From Chrysomallon squamiferum (Eukaryota > Mollusca > Gastropoda > Neomphalida > Peltospiridae), in the NCBI GenBank assembly GCA_012295275.1, contig CM022677.1, forward strand, positions 20,229,041 to 20,256,540: DNA of 27,500 nt, in the 5' to 3' direction. The position numbers and the translations under genes are program-made. Under the pieces are notes generated by a model. That model did no database searches. It saw only the letters and a list, made by a program, of their open reading frames with translations, and had not been told where the DNA came from. This document shows, in pieces, positions 1 to 11,592 of the stretch (position 1 is the first letter of the stretch; every line of letters starts with the position of its first letter).

Positions 1-769
1 CTGTATTTCCATCAGCTGTTTTCTGAACGGGAACGAGTCCTGGCCGACGCCCCACAGCAGGTCATTGTCCTCTCCCCGGGAGGCAACCAGCAGCAGTGAG
101 CCTGAAACAAAACAATCTTTAAACTGCAAAAAACAATCTTTAAACTGGAACAAAACAATCTTTAAACTGCAAAAAACAATCTTTAAACAGGAACAAAACA
201 ATCTTTACTGCAAAAAACAATCTTTAAACTGCAAAAAACAATCTTTAAACAGGAACAAAACAATCTTTAAACAGGAACAAAACAATCTTTAAACAGGAAC
301 AAAACAATCTTTAAACAGCAAAAAACAATCTTTAAACTGCAAAAAACAATCTTTAAACAGGAACAAAACAATCTTTAAACTACAAAAAACAATCTTTAAA
401 CAGGAACAAAACAATCTTTAAACAGGAACAAAACAATCTTTAAACAGCAAAAAACAATCTTTAAACAGGAACAAAACAATCTTTAAACTGCAAAAAACAA
501 TCTTTAAACAGGAACAAAACAATCTTTAAACTGCAAAAAACAATCTTTAAACTGCAACCGGAACAAAACAATCTTTAAACTGCATCAGGAACAAAACAAT
601 CTTAAAACTGCAACAGGAACAAAACAATCTTTAAACTGCATCAGGAACAAAACAATCTTTAAACTGCATCTTTAGCAATGTACGCAAACGGTCTAAATAT
701 TAAAACAGCTTTTTGTTGTAAACTATATTAAAATGAGCCATTCTCTCTGCCTTTCTGTCTGTCCCTATC

Positions 770-807
<38 letters not shown>

Positions 808-927
808 ACACACCTATCTGTTAATCTGTCTAATCATCTATCTAGCTGTCTGTCTGTCTGTCTGTCTCTCTGTCTATCTACATTAATTACCTTTTTTTGT
901 AATAAGTCACGTGAATGCTCTGTATAG

Positions 928-958
<31 letters not shown>

Positions 959-3900
959 AGTGTATCTATCTCTTTATTTATCTGTCTGTCTGTCTGTTTC
1001 TCTACCTACATTAATTACCTTTCTTGTAGTAAGACATGTGAACATTCTGTATGGGTCTGCTTATGATGGAGGGAGATGAAAAGCCGGGGGGGAGACGAAC
1101 ATGAACCAGATTCAACAAACATGGCTGCCGAACTGCAGTGTTCAGTGGAGATGTAGTAAAATAAAACCTGACACCTGGAAAATAATTTCAAAAATAAATA
1201 AATAAACAAATAAATTAAAGAACAAATAAATAAATAAATAAATGAGTAAATTAAAAAAAAAAAAAAAAAAAATCTATTCTAAACTAAACTAAAACAAAAC
1301 AAAACTAACATGTAGATTAAAAATCTGATGTTGTTATGGCAACCAGATAACAAAATAAAAAGTAAAACTATTTTATCAACTTGATGTTGCTGCGGCTATT
1401 AGAAATTTAAATAAAAATAAAAACATTTTCTTTACCTTAAGATTTCTATGGCTTCGAGATATATAAATAAGAGCAAAAAATTTTAATATTTTTTTTCTAA
1501 TCCTGATATTAACTAAATATATAAATAAAAATAAAAAATGTTTTCTTTACATTAGATTTCTATGACTGAGATTTCTAAATAAGAGTAAATTTTATTATTT
1601 TTAAACCTGATATTAATTAAATGTATAAATAAAAGTAAAAAAATGTTTTATTTACCTGTGGTTGTTATGGCTACCAGGTGTATATTCATGGAATCTTTTT
1701 TAGTGAGAGCAGAGATGTGCACTATTGAACCAAAGTGTGATTGATCTACAGAACTGATGAAATGAAACCACAATTAAATGTTAGGCAAAGATAAATAAAT
1801 AAATTAATAAACTAACGAAATGATTTGAAGAATACATTTTTTAATTTAAACATTAATCTTTTTAAGTCCTGAAAATAAAGAGACCACAAAGAATATAAAG
1901 AAAAATGACTGAAAAATAAATAAACAGAAAAACAAATGAAATAAATAATAATAAAATAATAATAATAAGAAGAAGAAGAAGAAGAAGAAGAATGAAAATA
2001 AAAATAAAAATAAAAATAAAATGTTTGTATACCTAACCAGTTTGGATGCAGTGTTTAGAACTGAATGCGACGGCAAAACCGAAACTTTGATCAAATCTTG
2101 TCCATCAGCTCCTAAATCATAAACCTTCAAAAACAAAAAACAAAAAAAATCATTAAAAAAATCCAAATAACATAAATAAATAAAAATAAACAATCATACC
2201 ACTGGCTCAGAAACCCTTGTCCAAAATTCCAAAATATGAAACATTTTCTGAAATATTGATATCTTACAGTTTTCCAGGTTATTTTAAAATGTCAACTTTA
2301 TTTAATCAGCCACAACTTTATTAAAAGTATTATACAGAAGATCTTGCAGACTAGTTGTATAAACTCTGCATGAAATATAAACTGAATTTGTGTTTAGACT
2401 TAGATCCTACCCTCAAGCAATCGCCTTATATTCTAAAATCCTGGTTTAAAATTGAGAGTTAAGTGTTATTTTATGGATTTCGGAAATTCAGGTATAATGT
2501 TGTAACTTACAAACAGAGTTCCTTTTTCTGATCTTGTGTAGAGAATGTTTCTAGAACTGTCCACACTGATTTGAACAAGAGCATCTGAAAAATGAATAAA
2601 GAGTTAAAAAATTAAAAAAAATGTACTAGCACTATAAATAATAAAAAAATAAATAACCTGTAAATAAATACAATGAATTAATAAAATTGAATATATAGAG
2701 ATAACGAAAAAAATGTACCTGCACAATAAATAATAAAAAATAAGTTACTGATAAATAATAAATAATTGAAAATATAAATAAATAAATAAATAAAAATATA
2801 AAAATATAAATAAATAAATAATGAAAAAAAGAAATAAAATGAATAGTTTCAAAAAAAGATATTCAAGCACATTTTTTTTATATTTGTGCCAGCAGATCAA
2901 CAAATTATAACAAAACTTAGATACAACTGTAAAATTAGCAAACACTGAAAAAAAAAAAAATAAAAATAAAGTAAAAATAAAATAAATATAATTATATTAA
3001 AAGAAGTCTCCCAAAACATCAATGAACCATTATACAAATATTTACTAAAACTTCTGTTGATGTGACTTAGATCAAAACTGTAAAAATGAGCAAATACTGA
3101 TAAAAAAAAGAAAAAGAAAAAAAAAACGGTTTCTCTTACCATCCTCGCTGAAGCTAAAGTTGAAAATTGAGGAAACAAACAATGAAAACATTCGCGTAGA
3201 ATGATTTATCTTCTTGCACTGCGAACCAAACCAACTCTTTGTTGTCTGAAAAAAATATAATAATAATAAATAATAATAGTAATAATAATAATTATAATAA
3301 TATACATAAATGAAATATAAATCATCCATCAATCAAAATTCACTTTAGTAGTTGACGAAAGCCAGCAAAAAAACTGAGATTAGTAAAAAAAAATATGTTA
3401 ACATTTTACTATTATGTACTGATCCCTGAAATATTAAAAACTGGAAGAATAAAAGTAAAATCTCTCTCTCTCTCTCTTCTTTATCTTTAGTTTTATCTCT
3501 TTATCCCCCCTCCTCCCCTCCCTTTTTCCATCTGGTTACTTCTCTCTCTCTTGTGCTTGTATGTTTGGTTCACACTGATTTAAGAAAACACACCCTGACT
3601 TAACAGCCAATGTATTTAAAAATCAAACTATAAACACCATAGGCCAGTTTTAACATTTATAACTTAATGTTCACACACACACACTTTTATAACTGTTTTA
3701 TTACTGGTAAGCAAAGATACTACTAAAAATGACACAAATATTTTTAACATTTTTGAATTTAATACATTTGCTTTATAAGTATTATAATTCTAAAGATGCT
3801 AATGATATAAGTAGTTTTAAAATGTTTAATTTAATATTTTTATATTATTCATGTTTTATTCTGGGGAAACAAAATGATGTATTTACACAGTGCATGTTAA

Positions 3901-6900
3901 AAAAAAAAAAAAAAAAAAAAAAGAGATGACACCAGAAAGAAGCATAAAAAACAAGTAAAATGTTTTTTTTGTTTTTTTTTACCTGGTAGACTAGTTCATA
4001 CAGACAGCCATCTTTGCCTGCCATGAAGATTCGACCGGTGTCTGTTCCGCAGATGAAAGTGAAATATGTGTTGTCAGTGGAAACGACAAACAGAGGCGAA
4101 GGTAACAGATGCATCTCCTCGTCACAATTACCTGTAACACTACCTGAAACAAATAATTAAAAATTAAAATTAAAATTAAAAATCCCGTTATGCTAGATGA
4201 TTGCTTGTACCTGAAACAAATAATTAAAATTTTTTTTTTTTTTTTTTTTTTTAAAATCCTGTTATGCTAGATGATTATTCGTTTGGCATTATTAACAAAG
4301 CTGTTTATGTTAAATACAAAATAAATAAACTGAAGTATTTTGATTATGTAATATTCTTTGTCTTTATTAATTAAATGAGTATGAACTGTTTTACTCATAA
4401 AGCTACGTTAAAATGATTTCTTCTTCATCAGTGAACAATCAGACTGGGGTGAATCATCTCTCAGATTTCTGTTATCATCTGTCATCTGAGGGACTAAGTG
4501 TCTCCCTTCCAGTAGTTTGTCTAAACTCTATCTACATCAGTGGAGGTCCATTTTAGTCTAGCCTCAACCGTTTTAGTCTAGTCTCTACTCTTTTAGTCTG
4601 ATCTCTATGTTTTAGTCTAGTCTCTACTCTTTTAGTCTGATCTCTATGTTTTAGTCTAGTCTCTATGTTTTAGTCCAGTTTCTGTGTTTTAGTCTAGTCT
4701 CTACCCTTTTAGTCTAGTCTCTATGTTTTAGTCTGGTCTCTGTATTTTAGTCCAGTCTATACTCTGTCTGGTCTCAACTCTTTTAGTCTAGTGGCTACCA
4801 TTTTAGTCAAGTCTCTTTGCTCTTTGTCTAGTCTCAACTCTTTTAGTCTAGTGGCTACCATTTTAGTCAAGTCTTTGCTCTTTCACCAAACCCCAGCTTG
4901 GCAAATCCACGACAGGGGCTGTAGCTGCAGCTGCTGCTGCTGCTGATGCTGCAGTTGTCAAGGACACTGACAGGTGCAGGCTACCTCACCATGGCAAGAA
5001 ATGGATCACGAGGAAAAGGCAGATGACAGAAACATTTATATTGACTACTTAAATCCTTCACCTGATACTGCAAGATGCTAAGAAATGAATCATTTGCTGT
5101 GAATTAATTAACACTTTAAATATTTCACTGAGACGACGAAGCCATTGTACCATGTCAAGGGATGGATTATGAAGCAGCAGCAGCAGGTAATTATATTAAT
5201 TATTAATTATTTAAGTATTTCACTAAGACGAACAAGCTAACTCAAGATGTCGTGAAATGGGACAAAATTTACCAAGGAGACAATTAAAATCTTTATATTA
5301 TTTAAATCGTGCAAGCCACCTCAAGACTGCAAGGAACTGACCATAATATTCCAGCAGACAACTGAACTCTTTATATTAATCATCAGCTGTTTAAATCATT
5401 CGCTGAAACGTGCAAGCTAACACAAGGAATGGACAGTGATACACCAGTAGACAACTGAACTCTTTATATTAATCATCAGCTGATTAAATCATTCGCTGAA
5501 ACGTGCAAGCTAACACAAGGAATGGACAGTGATACACCAGATGATGACTGAACACTTCATATTAATGATTAACCAATTAAATCTTTTACAGAATATTTAC
5601 CATCCGAAGACTTGATGAAAGACACTCCTAGTAGGATTATGTTGACTGGGGTGGCAAGTACAAGCAAATATTCAATAACTGGATCAAGTATTCCTGAAAA
5701 TTATAATCAACATTAGTGTTAATTTGTTAAAAAAGAAAATTTGTGGAGCCATTAGAATATTTTTCATTTTTTGTTATATTATTATTTAAATTACTATTAT
5801 TATTATTAATATTATTATTATTATCATATTTATGTTTCCTTAGCAATGAAATTATGAATAATGAAACATTTTTTCACAAAATTTGAGAATTAAACCAAAT
5901 TTATGTTAATTATTATTTTGAATATTGTTATTATTATTATTATTATATTTCTGTTTCCGTAACAACGAATAACAAAACACTTAGAGTTTTGAGATTTAAA
6001 CCAAACCTGGTGTTGGTTTCACAAGTGCTGTACACAGAATAGTTTCCTGCAGCTCGTCAAAATAGGCTAAATCTGATCTGTAATTGAAAAAAGAACTGTC
6101 TTTAAGAAAATTGTTACAAAATGAAAATTTTAAAAATCACACACCTCCACTTACACCCACACAAATATCAGGAATGAAAGACAGACAAGCATGCATGCAC
6201 GCACACACACTTATGTTAGGAATGACAGGCAGACAGACAGATATTTATAGACTTAAACACAAACACCAAAAATACAGACACACTGACACTATTAACTATT
6301 CAAAACTTTCACTGACACGAGCAAGCTACCTCACAGTGTCCAGGAATGGACACACACACACAGACACACTTAAAGACGTATATACACACACAAAATAACA
6401 CTTACACATACACACATCAGGAACAAAAAGGTGCACACAGATTATAGCCTTACACACAAACCACATCGGGTATGAAAGGCACACAAACAAACATTTATAG
6501 ACTTACATGTATATACAAACACACAGAGCTCTGAAAATACCCCCACAGATATAAATTAGAAACAAACACACACATATGTACATCAGGAAAGAAAAATATT
6601 TTAAAATTTGTTGTATGTTTTACCCGTCTTCGTATTTCCAAACAAAAATATCACAGTCAATGGTGAGCCAGGCTCTTCTGATCTGAGGAAACAAACCCAT
6701 GAGAAAGGTGCACTGCATTCCTGAGTCACAGGGTAAGGAAAGAGAACTGTGGGCATGTTTGATAAAACCTGCAGTTTGGTTCTAAACCTTTAACTGAGAT
6801 TAAATAAACCATAAGATAAAAGTATGTTCTTTACACATTAGTTAATGAAATGAAAATGTTTGATAAAACCTGCAGTTTGGTTCTAAACCTTTAACTGAGA

Positions 6901-8579
6901 TTAAATAAACCATAAAAAAAAATAAAACTATATCATGTTCCTAAAGTTTAAGCATTAGTTAATGAAATGAAAATGTTTGATAATTCTTGCAGTTTAGTTC
7001 TAAACCTTTAACTGAGATTAAATAAACCATAAAATAAAATAAAACTATATCATGTTCCTAAAGTTTAAGCATTAGTTAATGAAATGAAAATGTTTGATAA
7101 TTCCTGCAGTTTGGTTCTAAACCTTTAACCGAGATTAAATAAGCCATAAAATAAAATAAAACTATATCATGTTCCTAAAGTTTAAGCATTAGTTAATGAA
7201 ATGAAAATGTTTGATAATTCTTGTTGTTTAGTTCTAAACCTTTAACCGAGATTAAATAAACCATAAACGATAATTATGATTGGAGAACAAAATAAAAAAA
7301 AATAAATTGATAAATAAATAAGTGACCCAAACAGAACACAACTTTGAAATATGCAGGATAAGCACAAACTGTTTATTCATTTTAATAAGACTAAATGTTA
7401 AACCATTTTTATATTTCATATCCCCTAGGCCTGCACTCTTTTTAAAAATTATCAAAATAATTAACCGAGATCACGTGACAATGATAATTAGAAAAAAAGG
7501 ATACGCCCAAATTCCTGGACCACTAAGGGGGGCAGGGGGGTCCACTTTGTACTGACAAATTCTGCGAGAGAATCTGGACTCATTCCCGCTTCAATCATGT
7601 TAGGGTAGTCAAAGTCGTGTACCCCACTCACTGTCACATGTGCTGACAAATAAGTAAGTAAGTATGTAAGTATATAGAAGTAAGTAAGTAAGTAAACAAG
7701 CAAAGAAATAAAAAAAAAATAAAAAATTAAAAAATTAAATAAATAAATATATATATATATATCTGCATGTGTATGAATGCGTATGTTTTAGGCTATATGA
7801 ATGCATGTATGTATATATCATCATATGCATGTATTTATTTATGTATGTATGTTACTTGGTATATATATATATCTGTGTGTGTGTGTTTCTGTCACAGTAG
7901 CAGACAGACACTGACCCAAGTTGCAATAGAAAGATTGTTTGATGTGACTAACAGCTAATGGGTATCATTTTCATTGTTTAATTAAAATGAAACTTTAAGT
8001 GACTAGAGATCCCACAGCCAGTATCACTGCAGTCCGAGCCAACCCACTTTGTGTCTAGGAGGAATTTCAACAGCAGCAGTTAAATTAATTATTGTGTAGG
8101 CCATGTTTTCACTGTGTAGATCATTTTTTCACTGTGTAGGTCATGTTCTGATTGTGTAGATCAAAATACACTGTACAGATTTATGTCTCAAAATCAATAA
8201 GGTGGAAACTGAACATAACGACAGGAAGGCAAGATGGCTGTAACTTAAAAATGGTTTCAAGTCATATATGTATATATCTTTCTTCTTCATGATAAAACAC
8301 TGTTTATTCAGACATTTTCACTTCATTCTAAATCACACGGTGAAAATCACAAAAAGATTTGTTAAGAATTTTTAAAATTTAAATAATTTAATACAAAAAA
8401 AAAAAAATAATAATAATTTGTGTGTACTCACTGTGGTCATTAACATCCAGCATCTGAGACAAGTCCAAGTACTGGTCATCTTCTGACAAGTGTTTGTCCA
8501 GCAGACGACACGCACTTTCCAGAATGTTCTCATGGGTCAGTGGGGGTAGACCCATTCCCAACATAGAGGCCATTGCTAT
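1..8579 (-). CDS. NUP155: NUP155, nuclear pore inner-ring nucleoporin, N-terminal part (12 coding exons, runs off left edge)
   Basis: Nup155 is a scaffold protein of the nuclear pore inner ring; its N-terminal half is a Nucleoporin_N beta-propeller and its C-terminal half an alpha-solenoid. Coding exons read on the minus strand: 8573-8432, 7642-7505, 6720-6624, 6077-6007, 5693-5601, 4143-3983, 3245-3140, 2584-2511, 2124-2033, 1753-1656, 1174-1019, 101-1. All junctions are GT-AG and phases agree throughout, giving 443 codons of a protein that is about 1390 aa in human. Recognisable conserved pieces in order are [93 protein letters not shown] and [13 protein letters not shown]. The start is ATG at 8573, just after an acceptor at 8580. 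The propeller appears intact, with no stop or frameshift. The solenoid half lies outside the window. Identification rests on remembered family sequence, but the match runs over every exon. Confidence 0.97.
104..670. repeat. AT-rich minisatellite, 21-23 bp units, in a NUP155 intron
   Basis: More than twenty head-to-tail copies of a unit centred on AACAATCTTTAAAC. Two unit types alternate irregularly: one is followed by AGGAACAAA (about 23 bp) and the other by TGCAAAA (about 21 bp). The array starts within a few bases of the NUP155 exon ending at 101. Open frames across it are repeat artefacts. Confidence 0.95.
741..1010. repeat. CTGT/TATC/TA microsatellite cluster in a NUP155 intron
   Basis: Runs of CTGT, TATC and GATA-type tetranucleotides and a TA run near 780-806 fill the rest of the intron between the exons at 1-101 and 1019-1174. 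The motif TACATTAATTACCTTT occurs twice, near 880-895 and 1007-1022. The second copy contains the NUP155 splice donor at 1017-1018. Confidence 0.8.
1325..1680. repeat. Decayed ~110-bp tandem repeat overlapping the 3' end of a NUP155 exon
   Basis: Related segments sit near 1328, 1384, 1430, 1545 and 1650. The last includes the real end of the NUP155 exon at 1656 and its donor. The segment at 1328-1349 matches 1656-1677 at about 19 of 22 positions, and intervening units keep the TAAATAAGAGTAAA-like spacer. The copies lack an intact donor or reading frame, so they are probably not used as exons. Confidence 0.6.
4545..4880. repeat. ~20-bp minisatellite TTTTAGTCTAGTCTCTAC, NUP155 intron
   Basis: About fifteen imperfect copies of a unit built on TTTTAGTCTAGTCTCTA, with blocks such as CTCTTTTAGTCTAGTGGCTA repeated exactly. 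It lies in the long intron between exons 5693-5601 and 4143-3983. Confidence 0.85.
4970..5600. repeat. ~90-bp tandem repeat, NUP155 intron, with a dispersed copy near 6305
   Basis: About seven diverged units contain a core like CACTGAGACGTGCAAGCTA, then CA-AAGGAATGGA and a TTTATATTAATCATCAGC segment. The last two units (about 5398-5490 and 5491-5580) are nearly identical, showing recent homogenisation, while the older ones near 4970-5200 are diverged. A related core (CACTGACACGAGCAAGCTA) appears alone at about 6308-6350 in another intron, so this may derive from a dispersed element. Confidence 0.75.
6170..6600. repeat. ACAC/ACAG-rich simple sequence in a NUP155 intron
   Basis: The interval is rich in ACAC and ACAG tracts with short interrupted repeats of CAC-TAC-type sequence and words such as TCAGGAA and TATAGACTTA recurring. 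No exon is recognisable between the NUP155 exons at 6077-6007 and 6720-6624. Confidence 0.6.
6750..7270. repeat. 117-bp tandem repeat, about 4.5 copies, NUP155 intron
   Basis: Copies begin at GTTTGATAA near 6757, 6858, 6975, 7091 and 7208. The spacing is 101, 117, 116 and 117 bp, so the first unit is shortened. Each unit contains GTTCTAAACCTTTAACTGAG followed by an A-rich stretch and CATTAGTTAATGAAATGAA. Copies are about 90 percent alike or better by eye. Confidence 0.92.
7660..7880. repeat. AAGT, TA and ATGT microsatellites, NUP155 first coding intron
   Basis: The tract starts with (AAGT)n at about 7651-7695, followed by A-rich sequence, (TA)n at about 7748-7760, degenerate ATGT/ATGC repeats to about 7855 and another TA run near 7861. 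The small open frame here is simple sequence. Confidence 0.8.
8090..8175. repeat. ~19-bp repeat CACTGTGTAGRTCATKTTTT, four to five copies
   Basis: Short tandem copies of a TGTGTAGATCAT-type unit lie in the NUP155 intron between exons 8573-8432 and 7642-7505. The flanking segment at about 8005-8085 is less AT-rich and could be part of a dispersed repeat, which I cannot name. Confidence 0.65.
8574..8579 (-). promoter_or_regulatory. NUP155: NUP155 5'UTR fragment with upstream splice acceptor
   Basis: Reading the minus strand, a TTTTCAG acceptor lies only six bases before the NUP155 ATG, so the start codon sits at the very beginning of its exon and a non-coding first exon should lie to the right of 8580. 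I could not place that first exon or the transcription start. The AT-rich stretch to about 9300 is the likely place. Confidence 0.55.
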
Positions 8580-10577
8580 CTGAAAACTTTGAAAGAAAAT
8601 ACACGTTAACTGATGAATGCAAAATGGGTGATTTAAAAAAAAAAAAAAAGTATTCATCACTATGTTATGAAATAAATCTGCTATAAATTTGGTATTATAA
8701 ACCTTCAATTTTTTTTTTCTTTTTCGGTTTAGAATATTGACATAGTTAAGTGTATTTCCATTTCACACGGTGTCGTCTATAAAATAAAGAAGGAAACAAA
8801 CGAATAGAAGTATTATTAACACTAACAAGTAACATCATTAAACATGCAACATCGTCAAGAAAACAAAATGTTTTGAGAACTTAATTCGTGTTTCTCTGCA
8901 AACAGTTAGTAGGATCAATATCTTCCCTATTTTTATTATTATTATTTTATTATTATTATTTTATTATTAACAGATTAATAACTGTACTGGAATAAATCAT
9001 ACTTCTGTTGTTATACTGATGTCTGCCTTTGATTTTGATCGACATTACGACAGATTCAGAGAGTGATGAATGAAACCGAAACCGGCAGATTATAATTTGC
9101 CTTGTGAATCTGTTAAACTGACACGGACTGCCAAACAAACAACTATTCAAAGTGTCCAAGCATTATACAAATGTTATTTATCAATGTATACTTACTCTAT
9201 AATACGTTCGATCAGCTAAGCATTTGTAATTCAAAAACCCGAACACATTTTCCCCCGCTTAAGTTTGGTTGTGTTTCCCTCCCAAACATTTGAAGCACTA
9301 GCAATAGGTGTAGCGTCTTGTTTTTAATTTTGATAATAATACACTGTATTTTAACATATATTCCATAATTTTATACACAATATTTCATGTTATTTAAATG
9401 CATGATTATATGTCTGACGTTGGGTCAGTTACTGATTTGTGTTGTTTCTATCAGTGTTATTTATTAATGTTCGTTTTGTTTTAAGTATATATATATATAT
9501 ATATATATATTCGAATAAACCTTTCTGCTATATACACGCAGACGACTTGAACATAAGCGAATAGCGTATCCAAACGTCACAGTTAAGATCATTAAAAAAT
9601 CTCACTAAGTTAAAACTTAAAAACGGAGATCTTCAGGGATATTTATTTATTTATTTATATAAATATTTTATGTAATGAGGGCACTTGCTTTATTGCAAGT
9701 GAATAATTTGTTTCCAGTGAAGAACATCTGTCCCCCAGTGAAGTCTCTGTAGACTCAATACTTTATCACAGATTTCGTAAAATTAATCAATAAAAGTTAT
9801 TATTGTTGTTGTTGTCACAGATATCTGGCAGATAGAGAGAAATATGCATGTACGTATGTACTTATGTGTGTATGTGTGTGTTTATATGTAAGATTACGAA
9901 GACTAATTAACAAAAAGATAAATTTATTTACAAACATATAAATACAGCGATAGATATATGAAACACAGAAAAATATAAAAAATATATTTCACATGAATAT
10001 ATTCAGTAATGAAAGCAGCCTCGTTCTACTATATTTTATAAAATACATATTTATTAAAATATACACACACCCACACACAACATTCAGATTTTCTTTTTTA
10101 GTGCTTAATCGCTGATTTAGATCTCAAAATGGTCTTCTAGAGAAATGGTTTTCATTTTAAAAAATTACAAATAAATTGTTATTTAAGAAGTAATATGATT
10201 TGATGTATAATTCCTTTTAGGTGCTTAGTTGTAAACAAAAACAGTAAATTTCAATTTGTGTTTATTTATTTGTTTGTTTATTTATTTTGCATTATTTAGG
10301 ACTGTAGGATAAAAGAAATAACTGGTTTACTTTTTTTTAATAAATAAATCAACTTTATCCTGCTAAGGGACTAACCAGCTATTCCTTAGTTTTATATATA
10401 TATATATATTACGTATATACATGACGTATATAGATGACGTCAGTAATAAGATACAAAAATGCGCCGTCTCGTCAGTTTGAAAATACGGTTTCAATGTGGC
10501 TTTCGCTTACTGCATTGTAAGCCACATTCACTTGTCCTTGCATCTCTTGTCTGTCCACTTTAACACGGTTTACGTGA

Positions 10578-10579
10578 CT

Positions 10580-10625
<46 letters not shown>

Positions 10626-10946
10626 TGATGATGACGATGATAATAACAACAACAACAACACAGATAATATCTATAATAATGGTAATAATAATGACAACAG
10701 TAACAATAATTTTATACTAGTAGTAATAGTAGCAGCAGTGGTAGTAGTAGTAATAATAATAATAATCATAATAATAATAATAATAATATAATAATAAGAA
10801 GAAGAAGAAGAAAAAGAAGAAGAAGAAGAAGAAGAAGAAGAAAAAGAAGAACAACAACTACAACACTGATAATAATATCTATAATAATGTTATAATAATA
10901 ACAATAACGATAATTTTAAAATAGTAGTGGTAGTAGAAGCAGTAAA

Positions 10947-10986
<40 letters not shown>

Positions 10987-10995
10987 TGATAATAG
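10578..10995. repeat. AAT/AAC/GAA composite microsatellite
   Basis: Blocks of (AAT)n, (GAT)n, (AAC)n, (AGT)n and (GAA)n alternate. Two segments sharing AACTACAACACTGATAATAAT-like and ACAGATAATATCTATAATAA-like words (about 10655-10720 and 10855-10925) show that the composite array itself was duplicated. Confidence 0.92.
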
Positions 10996-10999
10996 GTAG

Positions 11000-11290
11000 A
11001 AAGAAAGTGGAAAGGAACCATGAAAGAGCGAAAGTAGGAGGAAAACAGGAAAGAAAAAAGAAAAAGGAAGACAGAAAAGACAGAGAATATAAAACAGGAA
11101 AGACAGAAAATAGCAGGGAAACGCGAAGGACAAAGTAGTAGGAAAATACGAAATACAGAAATAGATGGAAATTAGGAAAGACAGAAAACTGAAGTGAAAC
11201 ATGAGGACAGAAAGTAGAAGGTAAACACGAAAGACAGAAAGTAAAACGAACACAGGAAAGACTGAATGTAGTAGAAGAACGTTGCAAACA
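11000..11290. repeat. Polypurine minisatellite, ~29-bp unit AGGAAAGACAGAAAGTAGAA
   Basis: Roughly ten diverged copies of a purine-only unit fill the interval just downstream of the transmembrane exon of LRR gene A. It is followed by (ACAG)n at about 11303-11344. Long minus-strand frames rich in Phe, Ser and Leu here are repeat artefacts. The strand asymmetry (G+A versus C+T) is extreme and could form triplex DNA. Confidence 0.8.
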
Positions 11291-11302
11291 TGAAAAGAAG
11301 TA

Positions 11303-11347
<45 letters not shown>

Positions 11348-11354
11348 TCTGCTC

Positions 11355-11537
11355 TTACCCACATATTGCTGTTATAGCAAAAGAACCCAGTACAAGAAAA
11401 ATGATACTTATTCCTAAAATTAAATCCCTGGTAGATCGGTTTCCGCCTGTGTGAGAGAATTTGTTAGAACGTGAAAGTTGTGTGTGTGTGTGTGTGTCTG
11501 TTACGATAAAAAAAAAAAAAAAAAAAAAAAAAAACAG

Positions 11538-11592
<55 letters not shown>

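Larger units (their letters stand above)
8580..11354. other. Intergenic AT-rich interval between NUP155 and LRR gene A
   Basis: No convincing coding exon was found on either strand. The NUP155 promoter and first non-coding exon should lie toward the left end. The right end should contain the 3' end of LRR gene A, and possibly a tail exon I could not identify. A perfect TGACGTCA palindrome occurs at 10435-10442. The rest is AT-rich DNA with TA and TATT runs. Confidence 0.6.

Noticed and set aside
65-292. Plus-strand frame with repeated KKQSLN
   Set aside because: It is the translation of the 21-23 bp minisatellite next to a NUP155 exon and has no coding features.
10124-10136. A 13-nt candidate tail exon for LRR gene A (minus, after CTCTAG, reading G-R-P-F-stop), matching the RPF-stop end of the EGF receptor
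   Set aside because: The phase fits and the coincidence is curious, but four residues and a weak acceptor are too little evidence, and it lacks the basic RKKQ part.
10879-11364. Two overlapping minus-strand frames of about 150-160 residues rich in Phe, Ser and Leu
   Set aside because: They read through the gene A donor into a polypurine minisatellite and an AAT array. Composition reflects the repeat, not a membrane protein.
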